From positions 62,001 through 126,000 of the forward strand of contig NZ_JACTVA010000009.1 in NCBI RefSeq assembly GCF_014490485.1: a stretch of 64,000 bases of DNA, given 5' to 3'. Both the position numbers and the translations under genes were made by a program. Source of the stretch: Teichococcus aerophilus (GTDB lineage Bacteria; Pseudomonadota; Alphaproteobacteria; Acetobacterales; Acetobacteraceae). The notes under the pieces are model-generated. The model ran no database searches, was not told the DNA's origin, and saw only the letters and a list, made by a program, of their open reading frames with translations. Shown here in pieces: positions 25,345 through 33,799 of the stretch; position 1 is the stretch's first letter; each line of letters begins with the position of its first letter.

Positions 25345-26792
25345 GCTACACGCTGGAAGGTGCCACCGGCACTTGGGAAGTCGTCATCGGGCTGGAAGTG
25401 CACGCCCAGGTGACGTCGAACGCCAAGTTGTTCAGCGGGGCGGCGACCGAGTTCGGCGCCGAGCCGAACAGCCAGGTCAGCTTCGTCGATGCCGGCTTTC
25501 CTGGCATGCTGCCTGTCATCAATGGCGAGTGCGTGGCGCAGGCCGTGCGCACGGGGCTGGGGCTGAACGCGCAGATCAATCTGTGGTCGCGCTTCGACCG
25601 CAAGAACTACTTCTACGCCGACCTGCCACAAGGCTACCAGATCAGCCAGTTCGAGTTCCCTATTATCGGGACTGGCGAGATCGAGATTCAGCTGGCCGAC
25701 GGTAGCGTCAAGAATATCGGCATCACGCGCCTGCACCTGGAACAGGATGCCGGCAAGTCGCTGCACGACCAGCATCCGACCAAGAGCTACATCGACCTGA
25801 ACCGGTCCGGCGTGGCGCTGATGGAGATCGTCTCCGAGCCCGACCTGCGTTCGCCGGAGGAAGCCGGCGCGTATCTGACGAAGCTGCGGCAGATCCTGCG
25901 CTACCTTGGCACCTGCGATGGCAACATGGAGCAGGGCTCGCTGCGCGCGGACGTGAACGTCTCGGTCCGCAAGGCGGGCGAGGGGTTCCGCACGCGGTGC
26001 GAGGTGAAGAACGTCAATTCCATCCGCTTCGTCATGCAGGCGGTGGAAGCCGAGGCGCGCCGGCAGATCGAGGTCTGGGAAGCCGGCGAGGAAGTCGTGC
26101 AGGAAACCCGCCTGTTCGACACGTCGCGCGGCGTCACCCGCTCCATGCGCTCGAAGGAAGATGCGCATGACTACCGCTACTTCCCCGACCCGGACCTGCC
26201 GCCGCTGGTGCTGGATGCCGCCTGGGTGGAGCAGCTGAAGGCCGGCCTGCCGGAGCTGCCGGACGCCCGCCGCGCCCGCTATGTCGGCGATTACGGGCTG
26301 ACGCCCTATGACGCGCATGTGCTGACGCTGGAGAAGGAGACCGCCGCCTTTTACGAGAGCGTGGCCGAGGGGCGTGACCCGAAGATGGCGGCCAACTGGC
26401 TGACCGGCGATTTCTTCGCCGGACTCAACCGGACCGGCCACAGCATCGGCGATTCGCCCGTCAGCGCCGCGCATCTTGGCGAGCTGCTGGACCTGATCAA
26501 GGACAACACCCTTTCCGGCAAGCTGGCGAAGGAGGTGCTGGAGGCGATGTTCGAGACCGGCAAGGCGCCGTCCGTGCTGGTCGAGGAGCGTGGCCTGAAG
26601 CAGGTGACAGATACCGGCGCGATCGAGGCGATCATCGACGAGGTGATGGCCAAGAACGCGGACAAGGTGGCTGAGTACCGCAGCGGCAAGGACAAGCTGT
26701 TCGGCTTCTTTGTCGGCCAGACGATGAAGGCGATGCAGGGCAAGGGTAACCCCACCCTGGTGAACGACCTGCTGAAGCAGAAGCTGGCCTGA
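25341..26792 (+). CDS. gatB: Asp-tRNA(Asn)/Glu-tRNA(Gln) amidotransferase subunit B
   Basis: GatB binds the misacylated tRNA, activates it with ATP and channels ammonia from GatA. The 483-residue protein opens with the signature [20 protein letters not shown] and shows [50 protein letters not shown], and a C-terminal YqeY-like tail domain with [18 protein letters not shown]. The last 22 bases of the gene are the first part of a 30 bp sequence repeated three times, so the end of the gene has been duplicated downstream of itself. Translation stops in the first copy. Confidence 0.97.
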   Translation: MSYTLEGATGTWEVVIGLEVHAQVTSNAKLFSGAATEFGAEPNSQVSFVDAGFPGMLPVINGECVAQAVRTGLGLNAQINLWSRFDRKNYFYADLPQGYQISQFEFPIIGTGEIEIQLADGSVKNIGITRLHLEQDAGKSLHDQHPTKSYIDLNRSGVALMEIVSEPDLRSPEEAGAYLTKLRQILRYLGTCDGNMEQGSLRADVNVSVRKAGEGFRTRCEVKNVNSIRFVMQAVEAEARRQIEVWEAGEEVVQETRLFDTSRGVTRSMRSKEDAHDYRYFPDPDLPPLVLDAAWVEQLKAGLPELPDARRARYVGDYGLTPYDAHVLTLEKETAAFYESVAEGRDPKMAANWLTGDFFAGLNRTGHSIGDSPVSAAHLGELLDLIKDNTLSGKLAKEVLEAMFETGKAPSVLVEERGLKQVTDTGAIEAIIDEVMAKNADKVAEYRSGKDKLFGFFVGQTMKAMQGKGNPTLVNDLLKQKLA

Positions 26793-26860
26793 GGCCAGGG
26801 GCTGAAGCAGAAGCTGGCCTGAGGCCAGGGGCTGAAGCAGAAGCTGGCCTGAGGCCAGAG
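26771..26860 (+). repeat. Three tandem 30 bp repeats spanning the gatB stop codon
   Basis: Units start at 26771, 26801 and 26831. The first two are identical and the third differs only in its last two bases. Each contains the end of the gatB reading frame (Leu-Lys-Gln-Lys-Leu-Ala-stop) and a hairpin, CTGGCC-TGA-GGCCAG, with the stop codon in the loop. All copies are in frame, so a readthrough would meet a stop in each. Confidence 0.95.
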
Positions 26861-26910
26861 ACCGTGCGACGCTTCCGTTCCTGGATAATCCGGAACGGAA
26901 GCGCCACGGC

Positions 26911-27540
26911 ATGATCACGCTCTACACCTACAACACGCCCAACGGCCGCAAGATCAGCGTGGCGTTGGAGGAGATGGGCCTGCCCTACGAGGTCAAGGTC
27001 ATTGACATCACCAAGGGCGAGCAATTCTCCCCTGATTTCCTGAAGATCGCTCCCAACAACAAGATCCCGGCCATCGTCGATTCCGATGGGCCGGATGGGC
27101 AGCAGATCAGCGTGTTCGAATCGGGCGCCATCCTCATCTACCTGGCCGAGAAGACCGGCAAGTTCCTGCCAGCCGATATGCGCGGCCGCGTGCCCGTCAT
27201 GGAATGGCTGATGTGGCAGATGGCGGGCTTCGGGCCGATGCCGGGGCAGGTGCATTTCTTCCTGGGCCAGCCGGAGGGGCCCGCCCGCGATTTCGGGCTG
27301 GAGCGCTACAGCAAGGAAACCCGCCGCCTGTACGGTGTGCTGGACAAACAGCTGGCCGGCCAGGACTTCGTGGCGACGAAGGGCGAGCCCAGCATCGCCG
27401 ATTTCGCCATCCTGGGCTGGGCCTGGCGGCACGAGCGGCACAAGGTGGACCTGGCAGATTTCCCCGCCGTCGGCGCCTGGTATGCCCGGATGCTGGCCCG
27501 GCCGGCGGTCGCGAAAGGCCTTGAGGTCAAGCTCGCCTGA
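26911..27540 (+). CDS. Glutathione S-transferase family protein (YfcG-like), second copy
   Basis: The 209-residue protein closely resembles the one at 9.1 kb: the TPNG catalytic motif (about residue 10), the KGEQF segment, NKIPAIVDSDGPDG with cis-Pro, FESGAILIYLAEKTGKFLPAD, and the C-terminal SIADFAILGWA cap. The two are clearly paralogous but well diverged in the helical domain, where substrate specificity resides. It follows gatB and its repeat by 50 bases after the last unit. It could be read from the gatCAB promoter or its own. A promoter for the next tRNA begins 17 bases after its stop. Confidence 0.93.
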   Translation: MITLYTYNTPNGRKISVALEEMGLPYEVKVIDITKGEQFSPDFLKIAPNNKIPAIVDSDGPDGQQISVFESGAILIYLAEKTGKFLPADMRGRVPVMEWLMWQMAGFGPMPGQVHFFLGQPEGPARDFGLERYSKETRRLYGVLDKQLAGQDFVATKGEPSIADFAILGWAWRHERHKVDLADFPAVGAWYARMLARPAVAKGLEVKLA

Positions 27541-27557
27541 ATCGTCGCCATTCGCAT

Positions 27558-27586
27558 TTGACGAACCCCTCCGCCGCCGCTAGAAG
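27558..27586 (+). promoter_or_regulatory. Promoter of tRNA-Ser
   Basis: TTGACG, exactly 17 bases, TAGAAG. The start of transcription would be about 30 bases before the mature tRNA, as expected for a single tRNA gene. Confidence 0.65.
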
Positions 27587-27622
27587 CACGCCTGCATACG
27601 TCGTGTAACTTCAAAGCCCTGC

Positions 27623-27715
27623 GGAGGGGTGGCCGAGTGGCCGAAGGCGGCGGTTTGCTAAACCGTTAAAGGGAGATAATCCCTTTCGTGGGTTCGAATC
27701 CCATCCCCTCCGCCA
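27623..27715 (+). tRNA. tRNA-Ser(GCT)
   Basis: The acceptor GGAGGGG pairs with CCCCTCC, followed by discriminator G and an encoded CCA. The anticodon stem-loop is GCGGT-TTGCTAA-ACCGT with anticodon GCT, reading AGC/AGU serine codons. A long variable arm (AAAGGGA and TCCCTTT) marks it as a class II tRNA, and the T loop is TTCGAAT. All arms pair well, so this is a functional gene. Confidence 0.97.
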
Positions 27716-27936
27716 CTTTCCTTCTTTTTGCTGCGAAGTCGCCAAGCCGCCCCGCTCGGCGGGCTTGTCGTGGTTTGCCGGCCTGCGTGTTTCAGGCCAG
27801 GGCTGCGCCTTGAGCGCCGCCGCTGCCGCCCCGCATGAACGGACCTTCACAATCAGTCCGGATGCCGCAGAATGGGCCGCAGCGCTCAAGGCCCGTGGCG
27901 TCTGAACGGCCCGGCCGGCGGGAAGGAGACATCGCC

Positions 27937-28710
27937 ATGTTCCAAGACCTGAAGGGCCGCCGCGTCCTCATCACCGGCTCCACGCTCGGCATCGGCCTGG
28001 CGGCGGCGGAAGCCTTCGTGCGGATGGGGGCGAAGGTGGGGCTGAACGGCCGCCGCGTGCCGGCAGATATCGAGGCCACGCTGGCCCGCCTGAACGCGCT
28101 GGAAGGGGAGGCCGCCTTCTTCCAGGCCGATGTGGGGACGGAGCAGGGGGCCACCGCCCTTGTCGCCGATTTCGTCGCGCGGTTCGGCGGCATCGATGTG
28201 CTGGTCAATAATGCCGGCGGGCTGGTGGCGCGCAAGAAGCTGCCGGACATCGACACGGATTTCTTCCATGCGGTGCTGGACGTCAATGCCCTCTCGGCGG
28301 TGATGGTGACGCGGGAGGCGTTGCCGCATCTGAAGGCCTCGGCGCAGGGCGGGCAGAGCAGCTCGGTCATCCTGGTGGGCTCGGTTGCCGGTGATGTCGG
28401 TGGCGGGCCGGGCGCGGCGCTCTACGGCGCGGCCAAGGCCTGGTTGCACAACGTGCAGAAGAACTGGGTGAACTTCCACAGCGCCGACGGCATCCGCTTC
28501 AACACCGTCTCCCCCGGCACCATCGATACCGCCTTCCATGCCGACAAGTCGGAGGAGGTGAAAGCGAAGATCGGTGCCGGCATTCCGCTGGGGCGGCTGG
28601 GGCGGCCGGAGGAATGCGCGCCCGCCTTCCTGTTTCTCGCCTCCCATGCGTGCAGTGGCTACATGACTGGGCAGATTCTCAACGTGAATGGCGGCCAGTT
28701 CATGCCGTAG
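27937..28710 (+). CDS. SDR family oxidoreductase
   Basis: This is a classical short-chain dehydrogenase/reductase of 257 residues. It has the NAD(P)-binding motif TGSTLGIG (about residue 12), the structural NNAGG, a Ser in ILVGSVAGDVGG and the catalytic YGAAK. The C-terminal end MTGQILNVNGGQF is typical. The ATG has a strong AAGGAG eight bases upstream. An Arg after the first strand region (GRRVP) hints at NADP preference, an inference only. eutB starts 71 bases downstream on the same strand, so it could be co-transcribed. A link to acetaldehyde from ethanolamine is speculative, and the substrate is unknown. Confidence 0.92.
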   Translation: MFQDLKGRRVLITGSTLGIGLAAAEAFVRMGAKVGLNGRRVPADIEATLARLNALEGEAAFFQADVGTEQGATALVADFVARFGGIDVLVNNAGGLVARKKLPDIDTDFFHAVLDVNALSAVMVTREALPHLKASAQGGQSSSVILVGSVAGDVGGGPGAALYGAAKAWLHNVQKNWVNFHSADGIRFNTVSPGTIDTAFHADKSEEVKAKIGAGIPLGRLGRPEECAPAFLFLASHACSGYMTGQILNVNGGQFMP

Positions 28711-28781
28711 GGCGCATCGCGCCGTTGCGGTGCCGGTGGCGGCTGTTAGGCTTCCACCGGACGAAGGAACGGAGCGACGCG

Positions 28782-30188
28782 ATGGGCCGGTATGCCAGCG
28801 ACTTCCGGGGAGAACGCCACGTCTTCCGCGACTTGGCCGAGCTGCTGGCCAAGGCGTCGCCCCGCCGCTCCGGCGACGAACTGGCCGGGCTGGCGGCGGA
28901 GAGTGACGCCCAACGCGTCGCCGCCCGCGCGGTGCTGGCCGACCTGCCGCTGACGCGCTTTCTGGAAGAGCCCCTCATCCCTTACGAGGAGGATGAGGTG
29001 ACGCGGCTGATCCATGACAGCCACGACGCAGCCGCCTTCGCCCCGGTGCGCCACCTGACGGTGGGCGGCCTGCGGGACTGGCTGCTCTCCTACGACGCCA
29101 CGCCGGGGGTCCTGGCGGCGCTGGCGCCCGGCCTGACGCCGGAAATGGTCGCCGCCGTGTCCAAGCTGATGCGGAACCAGGACCTGATCTCGGTCGCCAG
29201 CCGCTGCCGCGTCACCACCGCATTCCGTAGCACCATCGGCCTGCCCGGGCGGCTCTCCACCCGCCTGCAGCCCAACCACCCGACGGACGATTTGCGCGGC
29301 ATCGCCGCCGCCACACTGGACGGGCTGCTTTACGGTACGGGGGATGCGGTGATCGGCATCAACCCGGCGACGGACAGCGTGCCCAACTGCATCGCGTTGC
29401 TGGAAATGCTGGACGGGCTGCGGGAGCGCCACGACATCCCGACCCAGACCTGCGTGCTGACGCATGTGACCAACGCCATCCGCATCATGGAGCGAGGCGC
29501 GCCGGTCGACCTCGTCTTCCAGTCCATCGCGGGGACGGAGGCGGCCAATCGCGGCTTCGGCGTCGACCTGGCGGTGCTGCGGGAAGCGCGGGAAGCCGCG
29601 CTTGCGCTGAAGCGCGGCACGGTGGGGCAGGACGTCATGTATTTCGAGACGGGGCAGGGTGCGGCGCTCTCCGCCGACGCGCATCATGGGCTGGACCAGC
29701 AGACAGTGGAAACCCGGGCCTATGCGGTGGCGCGCGCCTTCTCGCCCCTGCTGGTGAACACGGTGGTCGGCTTCATCGGGCCGGAATATTTGTATGACGG
29801 CAAGCAGATCATCCGTGCCGGGCTGGAGGACCATTGCTGCGCCAAGCTGCTCGGCGTGCCGATGGGCGTGGACGTCTGCTACACCAACCATGCCGAGGCC
29901 GACCAGGACGACATGGATACGCTGATGACGCTGCTGGCCGTTGCCGGCACCAGCTTCATCATCACCGTGCCAGGCGCCGACGACGTGATGTTGAACTACC
30001 AGAGCGGTTCCTTCCACGACGCGCTGTACCTGCGCTCCGTCCTCGGCCGTCGCGCCACGCCGGAGTTCGAGGCATGGCTGGAGCGGATGGACATGACCGA
30101 CCGTGTGGGCCGCATCCGCCAGTTCGCACCGCAGGAAGGCGCAATGCGGCGGCTGCTGTCGGGCCAGGATGAATCCCTTGCCCTCTGA
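28782..30188 (+). CDS. eutB: Ethanolamine ammonia-lyase large subunit
   Basis: EutB is the adenosylcobalamin-dependent catalytic subunit that converts ethanolamine to acetaldehyde and ammonia. The 468-residue protein matches the family over its length, with SKLMRNQDLISVASRCRV (about residue 127), GINPATDSVPNC, VLTHVTNAI, FQSIAGTEAANRGFGVDL, FETGQGAALSADAHHGLDQQ and CYTNHAEADQDDMD. The ATG (MGRYASDFRGERHVF) is preferred over an upstream frame of 56 codons that runs into the SDR gene. eutC overlaps its 3' end by 20 bases. No microcompartment shell genes or EutA reactivase are seen in the window. Confidence 0.96.
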   Translation: MGRYASDFRGERHVFRDLAELLAKASPRRSGDELAGLAAESDAQRVAARAVLADLPLTRFLEEPLIPYEEDEVTRLIHDSHDAAAFAPVRHLTVGGLRDWLLSYDATPGVLAALAPGLTPEMVAAVSKLMRNQDLISVASRCRVTTAFRSTIGLPGRLSTRLQPNHPTDDLRGIAAATLDGLLYGTGDAVIGINPATDSVPNCIALLEMLDGLRERHDIPTQTCVLTHVTNAIRIMERGAPVDLVFQSIAGTEAANRGFGVDLAVLREAREAALALKRGTVGQDVMYFETGQGAALSADAHHGLDQQTVETRAYAVARAFSPLLVNTVVGFIGPEYLYDGKQIIRAGLEDHCCAKLLGVPMGVDVCYTNHAEADQDDMDTLMTLLAVAGTSFIITVPGADDVMLNYQSGSFHDALYLRSVLGRRATPEFEAWLERMDMTDRVGRIRQFAPQEGAMRRLLSGQDESLAL

Positions 30189-30942
30189 CCTGCCGCAGAA
30201 CGACCCCTGGCGCGGACTACGCCGCTCCACCCCCGCGCGGATCGGCCTGGGTCGGGCAGGGGATGCCCTGCCGCTGGAGGCGGTGCTGGATTTCCAACTG
30301 GCGCATGCCCGCGCGCGGGATGCGGTGCACACGCCGCTGGACCTCGCCGCGCTGGCCGACGGGCTGGAGGGGCTGGACCACGTCTCGGTCCGCAGCCAGG
30401 CAGCCGATCGTGGCACCTATCTGCGTCGCCCGGACCTGGGCCGGCGGCTGGACCCCGCCTGCGCGGTGGACCTGCCGGCTGGCGGGTGGGATGCGGTGTT
30501 CGTGCTAGCGGATGGGCTCTCGGCCAAGGCCGTGCAGCTTCATGCCGTACCGCTGCTGCGCTCCGTTTTAGTAAAGCTACCGGGCTGGCGGATTGCCCCT
30601 GTGGTGCTGGCCAGCCAGGCCCGCGTCGCGCTGGGAGACGATATCGGCGGTGCGCTGGGGGCCACGCTCTGCGCCATGCTGATTGGCGAGCGGCCGGGCC
30701 TCAGCGTCGCCGATAGCCTCGGCGTGTACCTGACCTACGGGCCGCGAACCGGGCGGCGGGATTCCGAGCGGAACTGCATCTCCAACATCCATCCCTCCGG
30801 CGGCCTGACCTACGAGATGGCGGCGACCAAGCTGGCCTGGCTGATGACGGAAGCCCGCCAGCGCCGGCTGACCGGCGTGGACCTGAAGGATGACGCGGCC
30901 ATCCTACCCGCGGCGGCGGAGCCGAAGGCGATCGAAGGTTAG
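30169..30942 (+). CDS. eutC: Ethanolamine ammonia-lyase small subunit
   Basis: EutC completes the ethanolamine ammonia-lyase and helps bind adenosylcobalamin. The 257-residue protein has the expected features: TPARIGLGRAGDALPLEAVLDF near the N-terminus, VFVLADGLSAKAVQ, GERPGLSVADSLGVYLTYGP and the C-terminal RNCISNIHPSGGL. It starts inside the last codons of eutB, so the two are translationally coupled. A long perfect hairpin follows six bases after the stop. Confidence 0.95.
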   Translation: MNPLPSDLPQNDPWRGLRRSTPARIGLGRAGDALPLEAVLDFQLAHARARDAVHTPLDLAALADGLEGLDHVSVRSQAADRGTYLRRPDLGRRLDPACAVDLPAGGWDAVFVLADGLSAKAVQLHAVPLLRSVLVKLPGWRIAPVVLASQARVALGDDIGGALGATLCAMLIGERPGLSVADSLGVYLTYGPRTGRRDSERNCISNIHPSGGLTYEMAATKLAWLMTEARQRRLTGVDLKDDAAILPAAAEPKAIEG

Positions 30943-30947
30943 AAGCT

Positions 30948-30976
30948 AGCCCCGGCCGCGCGAGGCGGCCGGGGCT
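30948..30976. terminator. Perfect 12 bp hairpin between convergent eutC and bfr
   Basis: AGCCCCGGCCGC pairs with GCGGCCGGGGCT around a five-base loop. There is no T-tract on either side, so it may be a bidirectional U-less terminator or a 3'-end stabilising structure. Confidence 0.55.
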
Positions 30977-30984
30977 GGGTGGGT

Positions 30985-31476
30985 TCAGGCCTTGCCCTGG
31001 TCCGGCGCGGCGTCGCTGTTCAGGCGAATGTAGTCGGACAGGCCGATCTGCTCGATCAGCTTGAACTGCGTGTCCACGAAGTCGGCGTGATGCTCCTCAT
31101 CCACCAGGATGCGCATCATCAGGTCGCGGGAGACGAAGTCGCGCACCGCCTCGCAATGGGCGATGCCATCGCGCAGGTCGTTGATCGCCTTTTCTTCCAG
31201 CTTCTGATCGCACTTGAGAATCTCGCCCACATCCTGGCCGATCAGGATCTGGTTGAGGCGCTGCACATTGGGCAGGCCGCCGAGGAACAGGATGCGGGAG
31301 ATCAGCTCATCCGCATGCTTCATTTCCTCGATCGATTCGGCGTATTCATGCTTGCCAAGCTTGGTCACGCCCCAGTCGTCCAGCATGCGGGCATGCAGGA
31401 AATACTGGTTGATCGCAGTCAGCTCATTAGTGAGCTGAATGTTCAGGTATTCGATGACCTTGGGGTCGCGCAGCAT
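30985..31476 (-). CDS. bfr: Bacterioferritin
   Basis: Bfr stores iron in a 24-subunit cage with haem at subunit interfaces. The 163-residue protein keeps the di-iron ferroxidase ligands Glu18, Glu51, His54, Glu94, Glu127 and His130. It also keeps the haem ligand Met52, at the same numbers as in the Escherichia coli protein. It is therefore a true haem-binding bacterioferritin and not a mini-ferritin. bfd lies 97 bases upstream on the same strand, and the two probably form an iron storage and release pair. Confidence 0.97.
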   Translation of the reverse strand: MLRDPKVIEYLNIQLTNELTAINQYFLHARMLDDWGVTKLGKHEYAESIEEMKHADELISRILFLGGLPNVQRLNQILIGQDVGEILKCDQKLEEKAINDLRDGIAHCEAVRDFVSRDLMMRILVDEEHHADFVDTQFKLIEQIGLSDYIRLNSDAAPDQGKA

Positions 31477-31573
31477 GACATGCTCTCCGTCTCTGTCTGG
31501 AGCGGAAAGTGGAGAAGCGTGAGCTCTCCGTCAAGTCATTGTTTTTGCATGAGAATGCGACTGCGAGACGGTC

Positions 31574-31765
31574 TCAATCGCCGGCGGAAGCCTGCTCCGC
31601 ACCCGCCGGCTGGTCCCGGATGATGGAAAGCATGGTGCCGGTGCAGCAGCCGCATTGCGCGTTGCAATTGCAAGCGGCGTAAACGTCCTTGGGTCGCTGC
31701 GCCCCACCCGCGATGGCGTCGCGGATCTGGGTATCGGTCAGGGCATTGCAGAGGCAGACATACAT
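31574..31765 (-). CDS. bfd: Bacterioferritin-associated ferredoxin
   Basis: Bfd is a small [2Fe-2S] protein that passes electrons to bacterioferritin haem to release iron. The 63-residue product has the family pattern: Cys4 and Cys6 in YVCLCNALTD and the second pair in CNCNAQCGCCTG, with extra Cys residues there. The length is normal. It is upstream of bfr in the same direction, and a strong palindrome lies about 50 bases before its start, consistent with iron control. Confidence 0.93.
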   Translation of the reverse strand: MYVCLCNALTDTQIRDAIAGGAQRPKDVYAACNCNAQCGCCTGTMLSIIRDQPAGAEQASAGD

Positions 31766-31813
31766 GTCGTTTGAGCCGCATCGCTGATCGGGATGCGACT
31801 GATAACCGCTCGC

Positions 31814-31835
31814 AGAATCAGTTGCAACTGGTTCT
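31814..31835 (-). promoter_or_regulatory. 22 bp near-perfect palindrome upstream of bfd (candidate iron-responsive operator)
   Basis: A perfect 12 bp core, CAGTTGCAACTG, is flanked by AGAA and TTCT, giving ten of eleven symmetric pairs. On the bfd strand it overlaps a possible -35 (TTGCAA) 16 bases before TTATCA. The position suits a repressor such as Fur or another iron regulator. The sequence is not a textbook match for Fur, Irr or RirA sites, so the regulator is open. Confidence 0.5.
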
Positions 31836-31982
31836 TAGTAACAGCGATGGTGTGCGTGTTGGCGCGCCCGCAAAGGGGGGCGGACGGCCCAGCGACGTCT
31901 GTCTGTTGAGAATGCCCGCAGCAGGGCCATTCAGCTGGCGTTGAGAATCACGCCGCGCGGCCAAGTCCGCGGTGAACGCGCT

Positions 31983-33788
31983 TCAGGCGAATTCCCGCAG
32001 CACCCGCAGTACGTCCTGCCCGTAGCGCTCCAGCTTGGTGTTGCCGACGCCGGGGATGGTGGAGAGGCTTTCCAGCGTCTCCGGCTGCTCGGTGGCGATC
32101 TCGGCCAGGGTGCGGTCCTGAAAGATGACATAAGCCGGCACGCCCTGGGCCAGCGCCGTCCGCTTGCGCCACTCACGCAACGCGGCGAAGCGGGGGTCGG
32201 AGGGTGCCTCGATATTGCCGCGGGTGCGCAGGCTGCCCCTGGCGGGCACTGTCACCAATTCCTCCCGCAGCATCACCGATTGCTCGCCCTTCAGGATGGG
32301 GCGGGCGGCGTCGGTCGGCACCAGTTCGCCGTGGTTCTCCACCGCCACGTCCAACGCGCCCTGCGCCACCAGCTGGCGGGCCACGCCGCGCCAGGCGGCT
32401 TCCGGCAGGTCGCGCCCCACGCCGAAGGTGGGCAGCTGGTCGTGGCCGAACTGGGCGACCTTCTCCGTGGTCTTGCCCTGCAGCACGTCCACCACATGGC
32501 CAAGCCCGAACCGCCGCCCGGTGCGCAGCACGGCGGACAGCAGCTTCTGCGCCGCCACAGTGCCGTCGAACAGCTTGGGCGGCGTCAGGCAGATATCGCA
32601 GGCGCCGCAGGGCTCTGGCGCTTCCTCGCCGAAGCAGCGCAGCAGGATTTGGCGCCGGCAGGTGGAGGCCTCGGCGATGCCGACCATCGCCTCCAGGCGC
32701 TGCCGTTCCACCCGCTTCTGCTCGTCCGACGCGCCGCTTTCCTGGATGCGGTGGCGCGCCAGGGCGATGTCGCCAGCGCCATACAACAGCAGAGCCTGGG
32801 CCGGCAGGCCGTCGCGCCCGGCGCGGCCGATTTCCTGGTACCAGCTCTCCGGGCTCTTCGGCAGATCGGTATGGGCGACGAAGCGCACATCCGGCCGGTC
32901 GATACCCATGCCGAAGGCGATGGTCGCCGCCATCACCACGGGGTCGCCGCCAGCGAAGCGCTTATGGGCTTCGCGCTTGGCCAGCGGGTCCATGCCGGCG
33001 TGGAACACCAGCCCGTCCAGGCCGTCCTGCCGCAGCCAGTCGGCGGTCTGCTCCGCCTTGCGGCGCGTGCCACAATAGATCAGCCCGGCACCGGTACCGT
33101 CCGCCGCGCCCTTGATGAAGCGGCGCAGCTGGGCGCGCTCCTGCTCGCGCGGCTGGGCGCTGATCATGATGTTCGGCCGGTCGAAGCTGGAGCGGAAGAC
33201 CGGGCAATCCTCCAGCCCCAGCTGGCGCTGGATGTCCTGCACCGTGCGCGGGTCCGCCGTCGCGGTCAGCGCTAGGCGCGGCACGCGGGGGAAGCGCTGG
33301 GCCAGGATGGGCAGCGCGCGGTATTCCGGCCGGAAGTGGTGGCCCCACTGGCTGACGCAATGTGCTTCGTCGATCGCGAAGAGGGCGATCTCCATCTCAT
33401 CCAGCCGGGCGAGGGTGCCCTCCGCCGTCAGCCGTTCCGGCGAGACATAGAGCAGCTTGAGCGTACCGTTGTTCAGGTCCCGCCACACAGCGCGGGCCTC
33501 GTCCGGCGGCAATTCGGAATGCAGGGCGGCGGCCGGGACGTCCTGCTGGCGCAGGGCAGCCACCTGATCTTCCATCAGCGCGATCAGCGGGGAGACCACG
33601 ACGCCGAGGCCGGGCCGGCACAGGGCCGGGATCTGGAAGCAGAGGCTTTTGCCGCCGCCGGTCGGCATCAGGATCAGACCTGAGCCGCCGCCGACTGCAT
33701 GCTGAACCACCGTTTCCTGCTCACCCCTGAAGCCTGTATGGCCAAAGACTCGGTGCAGGATTTCCAGTGGGTCGCCGTATCCGTTCAT
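31983..33788 (-). CDS. recQ: ATP-dependent DNA helicase RecQ
   Basis: RecQ is a 3'-to-5' helicase acting at stalled forks and in RecF-type recombination. The 601-residue protein has motif 0 (FRGEQETVVQHA), Walker A MPTGGGKSLCFQIPA, the DEAH box with the aromatic-rich loop (IDEAHCVSQWGHHFRPEY), motif IV-VI including YQEIGRAGRDG, a four-Cys zinc site (CRRQ, then CGACDIC) and a C-terminal HRDC domain with LESLSTIPGVGNTKLERYG. It is full length. It ends about 220 bases from bfd on the same strand. A small lipoprotein gene lies just upstream. Confidence 0.96.
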   Translation of the reverse strand: MNGYGDPLEILHRVFGHTGFRGEQETVVQHAVGGGSGLILMPTGGGKSLCFQIPALCRPGLGVVVSPLIALMEDQVAALRQQDVPAAALHSELPPDEARAVWRDLNNGTLKLLYVSPERLTAEGTLARLDEMEIALFAIDEAHCVSQWGHHFRPEYRALPILAQRFPRVPRLALTATADPRTVQDIQRQLGLEDCPVFRSSFDRPNIMISAQPREQERAQLRRFIKGAADGTGAGLIYCGTRRKAEQTADWLRQDGLDGLVFHAGMDPLAKREAHKRFAGGDPVVMAATIAFGMGIDRPDVRFVAHTDLPKSPESWYQEIGRAGRDGLPAQALLLYGAGDIALARHRIQESGASDEQKRVERQRLEAMVGIAEASTCRRQILLRCFGEEAPEPCGACDICLTPPKLFDGTVAAQKLLSAVLRTGRRFGLGHVVDVLQGKTTEKVAQFGHDQLPTFGVGRDLPEAAWRGVARQLVAQGALDVAVENHGELVPTDAARPILKGEQSVMLREELVTVPARGSLRTRGNIEAPSDPRFAALREWRKRTALAQGVPAYVIFQDRTLAEIATEQPETLESLSTIPGVGNTKLERYGQDVLRVLREFA

Positions 33789-33799
33789 ACGGCCGGGTA

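Noticed and set aside
24996-26918. A 640-residue minus-strand frame opposite gatB
   Set aside because: It is the antisense shadow of gatB; the apparent peptide repeats come from the 30 bp DNA repeat.
27623-27715. tRNA-Ser as an integration site for a mobile element
   Set aside because: No integrase, direct repeat of the tRNA 3' end or foreign gene cargo is found downstream.
31814-31835. Classical Fur box
   Set aside because: Only one half resembles alphaproteobacterial Fur sites; the palindrome as a whole does not match, so only a general iron-operator suggestion is kept.
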